Source: Paenibacillus harenae DSM 16969
GTDB lineage: Bacteria > Bacillota > Bacilli > Paenibacillales > Paenibacillaceae
Reading direction: 5' to 3'
Length of the DNA stretch: 64,000 nucleotides
NCBI RefSeq assembly: GCF_000422465.1
Contig: NZ_KE383843.1
Location: 124,001-188,000, forward strand
The notes under the pieces were generated by a model. That model saw nothing but the letters and a program-made list of their open reading frames with translations. It had not been told where the DNA came from and searched no databases. The number at the start of each line of letters is the position of its first letter. Position 1 is the stretch's first letter. Position numbers and translations under genes: made by a program. This document shows positions 17,592 to 25,495 of this stretch, one piece after another.

Positions 17592-18394
17592 CGTCCACCC
17601 CCAACCTCGAAGTTATATCCCTGATCATAAGCTTCCAGCGGATTCGCGTAATAGGCGGAAGGCAGCCAGTCCCACCCAGGTTGGATCGGTGCTTGCATCG
17701 TATCAAGCTCCATATCGAACTCGTCTGCATGCGTCACGAATGCGCAGGGACGCAACGGCTCCGGACGATTAAGCCAAAAGTCGAACAGTTTTCTCCTTGC
17801 CGTAATCCAATCATCCATCGGATCTACAGCGAATTTCAACACCGTTTCATTCGGGAAGTGCCCTTGGTAGATCGGGTACTCTGAAAGTCCCTCCGAGTGA
17901 TGAGTGCCGGGAGAGCCGAGGAGCATCATGTTCAGACTTTTCGCTCTTACACGGCCCCGGTCATTCTTAGTGACACACCGCGAAGTCGTATCCACCAGAC
18001 GGTCAGCGACGATGCGACGAAATCCCGATGCATCATAGCACATGACTTCAAACTTACCGTCACGAGGGTGCATCTCCACAACTTGCGTCTGCATTCTCAC
18101 ATCCAGCTTCTGCCCGGTGATATGCTTGATCAGCACCGGCATCATCCCTGGCAAATGAAGCCTCCCCTCCCCATCCGTTACATTCCTGCGGATAAGCTCT
18201 CTTAGCAGTTCAATACCGCTTGCAGTCAAAGGCGCATACTTGCGGTCCGACAGCTTGAAGCTGCGAATGAATTCGTTTCCCACCCCATTGGAGGGCTCGA
18301 TAACCAAAGCATCCGGGCCAAGACGAGAGGCAAGCCCCAAACCTAGGAATGAAGCGCCTATGATCACCGTTGTTACATGTTCAACCTGATGCAA
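17588..18394 (-). CDS. FAD/NAD(P)-binding oxidoreductase
   Basis: 268 residues with an N-terminal dinucleotide-binding motif (TTVIIGASFLGLGLASRLG) followed by a body without recognisable catalytic motifs. It is shorter than most flavoprotein monooxygenases and may be a partner of the larger flavoprotein encoded next. The frame is open to GTG at 18403, but AAGGGAG (18403-18409) overlaps that codon and is ideally placed (8 nt) for TTG at 18394, so 18394 is chosen. A promoter with TTGAGG and TATAAT lies upstream. Confidence 0.72.
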   Translation of the reverse strand: MHQVEHVTTVIIGASFLGLGLASRLGPDALVIEPSNGVGNEFIRSFKLSDRKYAPLTASGIELLRELIRRNVTDGEGRLHLPGMMPVLIKHITGQKLDVRMQTQVVEMHPRDGKFEVMCYDASGFRRIVADRLVDTTSRCVTKNDRGRVRAKSLNMMLLGSPGTHHSEGLSEYPIYQGHFPNETVLKFAVDPMDDWITARRKLFDFWLNRPEPLRPCAFVTHADEFDMELDTMQAPIQPGWDWLPSAYYANPLEAYDQGYNFEVGGGR

Positions 18395-18451
18395 CCTTGT
18401 CACTCCCTTCTACACATACACATATGGATGATTTACTTTCGTTCACCTTTG

Positions 18452-18479
18452 ATTATACTCACTTGTGGTATGGCCTCAA
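18452..18479 (-). promoter_or_regulatory. SigA-type promoter of the FAD oxidoreductase operon
   Basis: Minus strand: TTGAGG (18474-18479), 16-bp spacer, TATAAT (18452-18457). The segment TGATTATACTCACTTGTG (plus strand, 18450-18467) recurs as TGATTATACTTACTTGCG at 19531-19548 in the promoter of the neighbouring AraC gene, suggesting a shared operator. Confidence 0.55.
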
Positions 18480-18550
18480 TGGAGAAAACTCTATAAAACA
18501 TGGTCATTTGTCTTCTCGACTCCAGACACGACCACTTCGATGATGACATA

Positions 18551-18605
18551 AAACGAAAGCTCCCCTCCTAGCAGTGGTTCCTAGCCTGACTGCTTGAAGG
18601 GAAGC
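18551..18605 (-). terminator. Terminator of the AraC gene at 18637-19503
   Basis: A 17-bp imperfect stem (GCTTCCCTTCAAGCAGT with ACTGCTAGGAGGGGAGC, one mismatch and G-T wobbles), followed on the minus strand by TTTCGTTTT. Confidence 0.7.
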
Positions 18606-18636
18606 CTATGAATAGTCGAACCTGGCAATCTGAATC

Positions 18637-19503
18637 CTACTTCATCCGGTATATATTCTTGATATAATCTGACGGCGATTCGCCCATCACCTTCTTGAAC
18701 ACACGACTGAAATAATAAGGGCTCTTGAATTGAAGAGCATAGCTTACCTCCGTAATATTCATTGATGTGTTCTTCAACAATTCGGCAGCCCTCATGATAC
18801 GCTGCCGTTCATGGAAGCAGAAGATGCTCGTCCCCAGCTTGGCCTTGAACAATGTGCTGAGGTAATTGTAGTTACGTTGAAATGTTGATTTTATTCTCTC
18901 TGTATCCAGCTCTTCCTCACAGTGCTCCTCTAAATACATAGCCAATTTCTGAACGAGAGCATCGGACTTGCCGGGAAGATGACGAGTGAGCGAAATGCGA
19001 TAGATCTCCAGGAACAGAGACATCGTCTCCAGGGATAAATAGAGATGACGAAACGGCCGTGATGACGTATATAGCTCATAAAGCTCTCGGGCTTTTCTGG
19101 TAATGTGCGGGAATCCCTTGACACTAATCAGCTTCGGCAATACAACTGTACACTCGTACTGCTTGGGCGCGAACAGCATTTGATGGAGAGCGGTTTGCTC
19201 CATCGCTGGTAATTCAAGCTGGTTATTTGGCGAATCGTAGAAGTGGATCCATACGGTTGAAGTTCCAGGAAGCGTCCCTTCACCTCCCCAATGATGAACG
19301 CCTTTCTTCAAAAACATAATATCTCCGTCTCGCAGAAAATACTCCTTACCCTCCTCAACGACCTGCATTTGGCCCTGTATGCAATGAATACATACATTGT
19401 AGTCCGTTACACGATCCGGATGTATCCAGCGGCCTTGGGTGTACGTCGTACCTATGTCACGAACAAGAGGGTACTCACTTCCTAGGAGGACAACTTCATG
19501 CAC
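18637..19503 (-). CDS. AraC family transcriptional regulator
   Basis: 288 residues: a cupin-like sensor domain (about 25-110, CIHCIQGQMQVVEEG, MFLKKGVHHWGGEG) and a C-terminal AraC DNA-binding domain (about 190-288, RNYNYLSTLFKAKLGTSI; NITEVSYALQFKSPYYFSRVF). ATG at 19503 follows GGAG. It is divergent from the Gfo/Idh/MocA gene and next to the FAD oxidoreductase operon. Its promoter shares an 18-bp element with that operon, so it likely regulates both neighbours. Confidence 0.88.
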   Translation of the reverse strand: MHEVVLLGSEYPLVRDIGTTYTQGRWIHPDRVTDYNVCIHCIQGQMQVVEEGKEYFLRDGDIMFLKKGVHHWGGEGTLPGTSTVWIHFYDSPNNQLELPAMEQTALHQMLFAPKQYECTVVLPKLISVKGFPHITRKARELYELYTSSRPFRHLYLSLETMSLFLEIYRISLTRHLPGKSDALVQKLAMYLEEHCEEELDTERIKSTFQRNYNYLSTLFKAKLGTSIFCFHERQRIMRAAELLKNTSMNITEVSYALQFKSPYYFSRVFKKVMGESPSDYIKNIYRMK

Positions 19504-19532
19504 GACTCCAACTCCAATCCATGAGCAAGGTG

Positions 19533-19559
19533 ATTATACTTACTTGCGAATTTTATCAA
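19533..19559 (-). promoter_or_regulatory. Promoter of the AraC gene at 19503
   Basis: Minus strand TTGATA (19554-19559), 15-bp spacer (short), TATAAT (19533-19538). It contains the plus-strand element TGATTATACTTACTTGCG shared with 18450-18467. Confidence 0.45.
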
Positions 19560-19666
19560 TAAACCTGAACAAAGTATATTTATTCTACGGTTCGGTTCAT
19601 TCTCAAAGGCTAAACATTTCGTAATAATAGGTTTATTCATAAATTCCTTAAGGAGAGATCACCTGA

Positions 19667-20812
19667 ATGAACAACCAACAAGGCAGGAAAATACGTGTCG
19701 CACTAGCAGGCCTTAGGTTTGGAGGCGCATTCGCCCCGATCTATCATGCACATCCCGATGTAGAGTACGTAGCCATATGCGATCCGGACGAGACGCTGCT
19801 GCAGCAGTACGGGGATAAGTTTGGTTTCGAGCGCCGTTACACGGATCTGCAAGAAATACTTCGTTCCGATGAATATGACGCCGTCCATTTAGTTACTCCG
19901 ATTCCCATGCACGCACAGCAATCCATTGATGTATTGAATGCAGGCAAGCATTGTGCTTGCACTGTACCTATGGCCACAACCGTTGATGAACTGAAGGCTA
20001 TCGTGGCGGCTCAGAAACTCAACAACCGAAATTATATGATGATGGAAACTGCGGTTTATTCTTATCAATTTTTGTATGCACAGGAAATGGTGGAGCGCGG
20101 CGAGTTTGGTCCGATACAATTTCTGCGCGGCGCCCATTATCAGGACATGGAGAATTGGCCTGCCTATTGGATGGGTCTTCCCCCAATGCACTATGCAACA
20201 CACGCCGTTTCTCCTCTTCTGGCCATAACCGGTGCGCGTGCGACCAAGGTGCACTGCTTTGGCTCCGGTTCGATGCGTGAGGAGCTTGTACAGCGATATG
20301 GCAACCCCTATCCGGTGGAGACGGCCATTTTCCAACTGGACAAGGAGCCTATCAGTGCAGAGGTCACACGTACTTTGTTCCACACGGCAAGGGCGTATAT
20401 GGAGAGCTTCAATATTTACGGCGAGAAAGCCTCGCTGGAATGGCATATGGAAGATGAAGCACCTATCCTATTCAAGATGGGCGATCTACAGGAAGGCAGG
20501 GGCCGTAATATTCATACGGAACGTATTGCTCCGCCCGCTCGTCCCGATTTGCTGCCTCCCGAGCTGGCTTATTACATTACGAATCAAGATGAGCTGGATC
20601 CGAACAACCCGCATCAATCCGTGCTCCAGGGAAATGGCCATCACGGCTCTCATCCACATTTGGTGCATGAATTTATACGTAGTATCGTCGAGGATCGAAA
20701 GCCTCGCATCGACGCCGTGACTGCCGCCAACTGGACAGCTGCCGGCATTTGCGCGCACGAATCCGCCATGAAAGGCGGAAAGGAAGTACTGATTCCTTCT
20801 TTTGAGGAGTAA
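19667..20812 (+). CDS. Gfo/Idh/MocA family NAD(P)-dependent oxidoreductase
   Basis: A 381-residue cytoplasmic sugar or inositol dehydrogenase-like protein. An N-terminal Rossmann domain (VALAGLRFGGAFAPIYHAHP, where the usual G-x-G-x-x-G is changed to G-L-R-F-G-G) and the core motif around HCACTVPMATTVDEL, where the canonical E-K-P is replaced by T-V-P, are followed by the C-terminal alpha/beta dimerisation domain with NWPAYWMGLPPMHYATHA. Loss of the E-K-P lysine, normally important for catalysis, is notable and suggests an unusual subfamily. AAGGAGAG precedes the ATG with about 9 nt. This is the only intact plus-strand gene in the first 40 kb. Confidence 0.87.
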   Translation: MNNQQGRKIRVALAGLRFGGAFAPIYHAHPDVEYVAICDPDETLLQQYGDKFGFERRYTDLQEILRSDEYDAVHLVTPIPMHAQQSIDVLNAGKHCACTVPMATTVDELKAIVAAQKLNNRNYMMMETAVYSYQFLYAQEMVERGEFGPIQFLRGAHYQDMENWPAYWMGLPPMHYATHAVSPLLAITGARATKVHCFGSGSMREELVQRYGNPYPVETAIFQLDKEPISAEVTRTLFHTARAYMESFNIYGEKASLEWHMEDEAPILFKMGDLQEGRGRNIHTERIAPPARPDLLPPELAYYITNQDELDPNNPHQSVLQGNGHHGSHPHLVHEFIRSIVEDRKPRIDAVTAANWTAAGICAHESAMKGGKEVLIPSFEE

Positions 20813-20831
20813 CAGCAGAATATCTTACTAA

Positions 20832-20873
20832 AAGACGGCCTTAGTCCTGTATTCCAATGGACTAAGGCCGTTT
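20832..20873. terminator. Bidirectional terminator between converging genes
   Basis: ACGGCCTTAGTCC (20835-20847) and GGACTAAGGCCGT (20859-20871) form a perfect 13-bp stem, with TTT on the plus side and CTTTT on the minus side, between the Gfo/Idh gene and uidA. Confidence 0.85.
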
Positions 20874-20879
20874 AGGCAG

Positions 20880-22676
20880 CTACCATTTCGGATGCTCGCT
20901 CTTCCATCTTTGCTGCAGCTTGAATGCCGCAGCCTTTGGCTGTCTTTGTCTCGTAAAGATGCCTTTACGATTTCCAATCACTCTAGTTAAGCCCTGTTTC
21001 GTGGCAAAATCCGCAAATGCCCACACATGCTCGCCGATGACAAAATCATGCTTGTCGAACGATTTATGAAATTCATTCAAATACTCGCTTTGAAATTCCT
21101 CGGAGAAGGCGACGGGAGGAATTTGATGGAAGCCTGCAATCGTATCCGCACCATACTCCGAGATGATGACCGGCTTGCCATACCTCTCATACCAGCCGAG
21201 CAGTTCCCGATCCATATGCCGTTCAATCAATGAAAGCTTGCCATGATCGGAATACCAGCCAAAATATTTGTTGATGCAAATAACGTCCACCAATCCGCCG
21301 ATCCTGTCAACGGAAGGCCACATCGTCTGAACGATCGTAATCGGGCGGGAAGGATCCTGCTTTCGCGTAACTTCCACAACCTTAGTGAAATACGGAACAG
21401 CTGCTTCCTCATTCGTCGCCGCTTCATTCGCTATACTCCACATGACGACGCATGGATGATTCTTGTCGCGCGCTATCATATCCTGAATAGCCTGCAGATG
21501 ATGCGAGAGAGTTTTCTCATTGACCCGGTCTTCTCTGAATACGGTATTCGTCTCGCTCCAAAAACACATACCCACGGCTGGAACCTCATCGATGACAACC
21601 AGACCTTCTCGATCTGCCAGCCGCATGAGCTCTTCTGAATATGGATAATGTGCGGTCCGGAAGGAATTAGCGCCAATCCATTTGAGCAGATTGAAGTCCT
21701 TTAGATTAATGGCTTCGTCAAGTCCCCTGCCGCGGGCATCAGAATCCTCGTGTTTGCCGAATCCTTTGAAATAAAAGGGTTTATTATTAATGAAAAATTG
21801 CTTGCCTTCCACCCGTACCGTACGAATGCCGACCGGTTGCTGATAGCAGTCCTCTATCTGGCCTTGTTCATTGAAGGTCTCGACAGCTAACGAGTAAAGA
21901 TAGCCCCTTCCAGGCTCCCACAGCTTCGCCTGTTCAACGGTCAGTTGACCGTGTATCCCTTCGGTCTCACCTACCTGATTGCCTTCCGCATCCATTAACC
22001 GAACAACGACCTTCGAATGCTTGCCGCTAATCTCGCACTGATATTGCACGATCCCGCTGGTGCCTTGTATCGCAGTCGTTACCGTAATATCTCGAATGTA
22101 ATTTTTCGGTGTTGTGTATAGTTTCACTGGTCTGTGAAGACCGGAATAATTGTAGAAGTCGAAAAACGTCTCCTGCGTTTTATACCCTTCCGGATAGCGG
22201 CCTTCAGCATCCTCATACGTCTTTATTTCGCCTGATGGCAAGCAGGTCCAGTCCAGCTCATTATTCACGGCTATCGTCACGCGGTTCTCGGCGCCTCGTA
22301 CAATCTGATCGGTAATATCCGCCTCAAACGGAAGAAAACCGCCTTTATGTCTTGCCGCTTCCTGGCCATTTACCCACATAACCGCGTGATGGGTTGCGCT
22401 GCCAACTCTGAGTATAATACGCCGGTCAGACCAGGACGCTGGGATATAAAACGATCGTTCATACCATACATCACCAATATGATCCCGAATTGACGCTTCT
22501 GTTGTTATATCGTTATAGCTGGCCGGAACGGCCATCGGCATCGTTTGCTCCAGCTTTTGACTATACCACTGCTGCTTCTTGCCCTCGTCGCGCTCATCGA
22601 CGCGAAAATTCCAAATACCGGATAAGTCCTTTACCTCTCTAATTCCGTTATCAATAGGATACAGCATGTCATTCAC
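20880..22676 (-). CDS. uidA: Beta-glucuronidase, GH2
   Basis: 598 residues, close to the 603 of E. coli GUS and collinear with it: a sugar-binding sandwich (1-180), an Ig-like domain (180-275) and a TIM barrel (275-598). The acid/base is E in WSIANEAA and the nucleophile is E in IISEYGADT. The N-R-K-G motif near the C-terminus (GNRKGIFTRQRQPKAAAF) corresponds to the Asn-Lys pair that recognises the glucuronate carboxylate, which separates GUS from other GH2 enzymes. There is no signal peptide, so it hydrolyses imported glucuronides in the cytoplasm. It has its own shared-regulon promoter (22720-22784). It is the clearest evidence that the locus handles glucuronate-containing glycans. Confidence 0.95.
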   Translation of the reverse strand: MNDMLYPIDNGIREVKDLSGIWNFRVDERDEGKKQQWYSQKLEQTMPMAVPASYNDITTEASIRDHIGDVWYERSFYIPASWSDRRIILRVGSATHHAVMWVNGQEAARHKGGFLPFEADITDQIVRGAENRVTIAVNNELDWTCLPSGEIKTYEDAEGRYPEGYKTQETFFDFYNYSGLHRPVKLYTTPKNYIRDITVTTAIQGTSGIVQYQCEISGKHSKVVVRLMDAEGNQVGETEGIHGQLTVEQAKLWEPGRGYLYSLAVETFNEQGQIEDCYQQPVGIRTVRVEGKQFFINNKPFYFKGFGKHEDSDARGRGLDEAINLKDFNLLKWIGANSFRTAHYPYSEELMRLADREGLVVIDEVPAVGMCFWSETNTVFREDRVNEKTLSHHLQAIQDMIARDKNHPCVVMWSIANEAATNEEAAVPYFTKVVEVTRKQDPSRPITIVQTMWPSVDRIGGLVDVICINKYFGWYSDHGKLSLIERHMDRELLGWYERYGKPVIISEYGADTIAGFHQIPPVAFSEEFQSEYLNEFHKSFDKHDFVIGEHVWAFADFATKQGLTRVIGNRKGIFTRQRQPKAAAFKLQQRWKSEHPKW

Positions 22677-22719
22677 TCCCTAGTTGCGCTTCGAATCACA
22701 TTCTACTTCTTCCTATTTC

Positions 22720-22784
22720 AGTATAAAGGCTTCAAGTATGCATCCACAGAGTAATCTCTTAAGCTTTGTTATGTTCGTTAAAGA
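22720..22784 (-). promoter_or_regulatory. Regulon promoter of uidA
   Basis: Minus strand half-sites CTTTAACGAACA and CTTAAGAGATTA, 20 bp apart, then 32 bp and TATACT (22720-22725). The distal half-site overlaps the stop codon of the chimeric regulator gene (22778-22780). Confidence 0.58.
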
Positions 22785-23647
22785 TGTTTCCTATATTCTC
22801 TCGGCGAACAGCCGAATTTCCGTTTGAATATCCGATCGAAGTGCGAAATCGTATTAAAGCCCGCCGCGAAGCACACTTCCGTAACAGGCAGCTCGCTGCT
22901 TCGGAGAAGAGCGGAAGCGAATTGCAAGCGACTCTCATTCAAGTAATCCTGGAAGGAGATTCCGACTTGCCTGCGGAAGCATTCGCTGAAATAATTGGCG
23001 GATAACCCCGCATAATCCGCGGCGTTTGCAAGAGACAACGGTTCACGGAAGTGGTGCTGGATATACAGCAGCGCATTCCGGATTCGCTCAAAGCGCTCAT
23101 TCAGGCGCAGGATGAAGGTACGTTCGCCCAGGCTTAAGACTAGCTCTCCACACTGCGAGAATCCTAAATCCGGTATGATTCGATCTGCCAGCTCCTCCGA
23201 ATCGATCCCCTGCTCGTTTGCCGCATAGGCGAAAGCCTGCTCCGCTGCAAGCTTGACTGGACGCGATTTATAATTTCTGGACATGCCGTCAACCAGCCTC
23301 AGCGCTTCATCCTTATCGCTAACCGCGAGCACGCGCACAGCTTCACAAGCAATTGCAGCCCGGCCCATGATCGGCCAATTGGCGACCATATCATTAATTA
23401 GGGTGACGATTCTGGAATCGCCACGGTAAGCGCACAGAGGCAGAACCCATTTCATCTTCGAATCCGAATTGGCTTCATGCCACAGAGAAAGCAATTCCAT
23501 CGACCACTGCGCCATGTCCTCGGCATGGAAATAATCTTTAAGCCGAATCGCCTCAAGTGGTACACTAATTCGCCCGGTCCCGGCATAACACGCCGCTAAG
23601 TATTTCAAGCATGAAAACGTATCCTGCACTTCCCCTTGTACCCGCAC
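22778..23647 (-). pseudogene. Chimera of a DUF4132 fragment and an AraC DNA-binding domain
   Basis: An open frame of 289 codons made of two unrelated parts. Residues 1 to about 188 resemble the central part of DUF4132 proteins (KWVLPLCAYRGDSRIV, AAIACEAVRVLAVS, ELADRIIPDLGF, LGERTFILRLNERFE). From about 190 on it is a typical C-terminal AraC domain (RNALLYIQHHFREPLSLANA, TEVCFAAGFNTISHFDRIF, SPREYRKHL). DUF4132-like sequence continues upstream in the same frame through a TAG (VWLSAQEQDLPWD before the stop, to about 23745), and the GTG at 23647 has no ribosome binding site. So this looks like two decayed genes joined by a deletion rather than a designed fusion. The AraC half could still be made if transcribed. 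Neither function is certain. Confidence 0.7.
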
Positions 23648-23871
23648 CTTCGGCAGCTAGTCCCATGGCAGATCCTGCTCCTGAGCAGACAGCCAAACAT
23701 ACTCGATAATAGGAAACAACCGTTTGATCTTTAGATTGATATGGAAATAGTGTACTATATTTGTAATTTCGACACTATCCCTATTATTTCGCACACACTT
23801 AAACGCGGATCTACTTTCGATATTCCTTAGTCGATGGGAGATTTAATCAATCAAACAAAAACATATCCACG

Positions 23872-23900
23872 CAAAAACGCCACCTTCAACAGGTGACGTT
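23872..23900 (-). terminator. Terminator after the sigK fragment
   Basis: AACGTCACCT and AGGTGGCGTT form a stem around GTTGA, followed on the minus strand by TTTT; it is located just below the stop at 23907. Confidence 0.75.
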
Positions 23901-23906
23901 ACACAT

Positions 23907-24408
23907 TCACTTCTTCGCCTTATAAAACTCATGATAAAGCTTCATCAACGCCCTTTTCTCAATCCGCGACACATAACTCCGCGAAATCCCAAGCTCCTTC
24001 GCAATCTCCCGCTGCGTCCTTTCATCCCCGCCGTGCTCCAGCCCGAAGCGGCCGATCACGACCTCTTTCTCGCGATCATCCAGGATATCGAGGTTCTTGT
24101 AGATCTTCGACTTCTCAATCTTCAGCTGCACCTTATCGACAATATCGTCGGCCTCCGTGCCGAGGATATCGATCAGCGTAATTTCATTGCCTTCCTTGTC
24201 CGTTCCGATCGGATCATGCAGCGAAACGTCCTTCCGAGTCTTCTTCAAAGACCGCAGATGCATAAGTATTTCATTCTCGATGCAGCGAGCCGCGAACGTC
24301 GCGAGCTTCGTGCCCTTGCCGGTCTGAAAGCTTTCGATCGCTTTGATCAAACCAATCGTGCCGATCGAGATCAGATCCTCGAGATCCTCGCCCGTGTAAT
24401 CGAACTTT
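23907..24408 (-). pseudogene. sigK: 5'-truncated sporulation sigma factor SigK
   Basis: From about 24404 downward the sequence reads FDYTGEDLEDLISIGTIG, then IKAIESFQTGKGTKLATFAA, ENEILMHLR and the region 4 helix-turn-helix (TQREIAKELGISRSYVSRIE), ending normally. This covers region 2.2 onward. The first 90 or so residues of SigK (pro-sequence, region 1.2/2.1) are missing: upstream of 24405 the frame continues as unrelated sequence (HYIASCPHRQ) and hits TAA at 24447-24449. The longest start-codon frame (TTG at 24350) gives 147 residues, without the -10 recognition helices complete. A transposase remnant follows at 24506. It is probably non-functional; a full-length sigK should exist elsewhere. 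A second, shorter sigK 3' fragment lies at 52024-52195. Confidence 0.8.
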
Positions 24409-24505
24409 TGACGATGTGGACACGAAGCAATGTAATGCCCCCATTGTTAAGACACGAATTCTTTGAGGGATAAGTTATGTCCTCCTTCTCATGTAATTTA
24501 GCATT

Positions 24506-24605
24506 TTAGAATGCGATTTGGTCAATCGTGTGAGCATAGTATTTATCTGGCTTTGCTCCATTGAGAGATTGATGAGGACGAATTTGCTGCAGAAAAGGGA
24601 TTATT
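24506..24605 (-). pseudogene. C-terminal remnant of a DDE transposase
   Basis: About 33 codons ending at TAA (24506-24508) read PFLQQIRPHQSLNGAKP then DKYYAHTIDQIAF, the typical C-terminal tail of IS3/IS481-like integrase-core transposases (IRPHQSLNG). Nothing upstream continues the protein. This transposase debris lies where sigK is broken. Confidence 0.6.
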
Positions 24606-24843
24606 CGGGCACTGCTTGCATACACACTTATAAAACAATCCACATCCTGAGACAAGGTGCTTTCTGACGCTCACTTTTATAATGGAAAAGGACCCTGTTT
24701 GGTACATACCAACCAATATCCTTTAATTTGTCAGAAGACAACTACTCATGTAGAATGTCTCATGAGTCTTCAGTGAGATGTAGCCTATATTCTTAACAAC
24801 ATTAGAGAATGACAAAAAAAATGACTTCATCTTTAACGACAAG

Positions 24844-25150
24844 TTATTTATACTCATACCCAAATGGATAAAAAGCCAAGTTGATCAGCTTTACTTTATT
24901 ATCTTCTAACAAAAAAGTCATAGTATAAGTATTTGAATTAGAATCTTTCATGTCAGACTTAGTCTTAAGGATATTTAGTTTCCCATGTAATTTCAAATAC
25001 ATAACTTATCCAAGAGTTCAATGTATGAGTCGGGTTACCTAAAGTACCATTGACGGATTCAAACGTTGAACCGATTCCTAGTGATTGCTACTCAATATAT
25101 ACCACTTTATTTTCGGCATAATAAACCTTAACTCCATTATAGCGATGAAA
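24844..25150 (-). pseudogene. Decayed hypothetical gene
   Basis: An AT-rich stretch with coding character but two lesions. One frame reads YNGVKVYYAENKVVYIE, stop, then QSLGIGSTFESVNGTLGNPT; after a shift the last 36 codons (DSNSNTYTMTFLLEDNKVK, ending FYPFGYEYK, TAA at 24844-24846) are open. I do not recognise the family. Above about 25150 the sequence abruptly becomes GC-richer, so the 5' part is lost. The 24606-24843 stretch downstream shows nothing recognisable. Confidence 0.45.
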
Positions 25151-25373
25151 CAGATCCGTTTCCTTTTGGCCCCGGATTCGACTCCTCCGCGGATAAGCTG
25201 CCACTTCTGTGCGATCCCGACGTTATCGCTACAGATCTGGACATTCGTCCCGTTTCATAATGGCCTCCTTGGCAAGAGAATGTAAAACGGGCTTGTACCA
25301 CTCCTACAACCGGCATTGTCAAATTTGGAGAACGTTAAATGGTTTCGGGTACATCACCTCCTACAAAAAAGGT
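25151..25373. other. GC-richer patch without an intact gene
   Basis: This patch differs in base composition from the AT-rich sequence to its left. The plus strand carries a short coding-looking tail (ADKLPLLCDPDVIATDLDIR, stop near 25258) and the minus strand a good ribosome binding site with ATG but a stop after nine codons. It is likely the end of an unrelated decayed gene. Confidence 0.3.
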
Positions 25374-25420
25374 TATTCATGAATCCCCCAAACCTCTAAC
25401 TTGAAGGTTTGGGGGGTTCA
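25374..25420 (-). terminator. Terminator of the ABC transporter/lyase operon
   Basis: TGAA-CCCCCCAAACCT paired with AGGTTTGGGGG-ATTCA, then ATAACCTTTTTT on the minus strand, 75 bp below the stop at 25496. Confidence 0.85.
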
Positions 25421-25495
25421 TCATGTCCCTTATTCGATCGGTAATGCTCATTTAATTCATATATGTCTTGCGATAAAAGTCAACTCGTAATGGTT

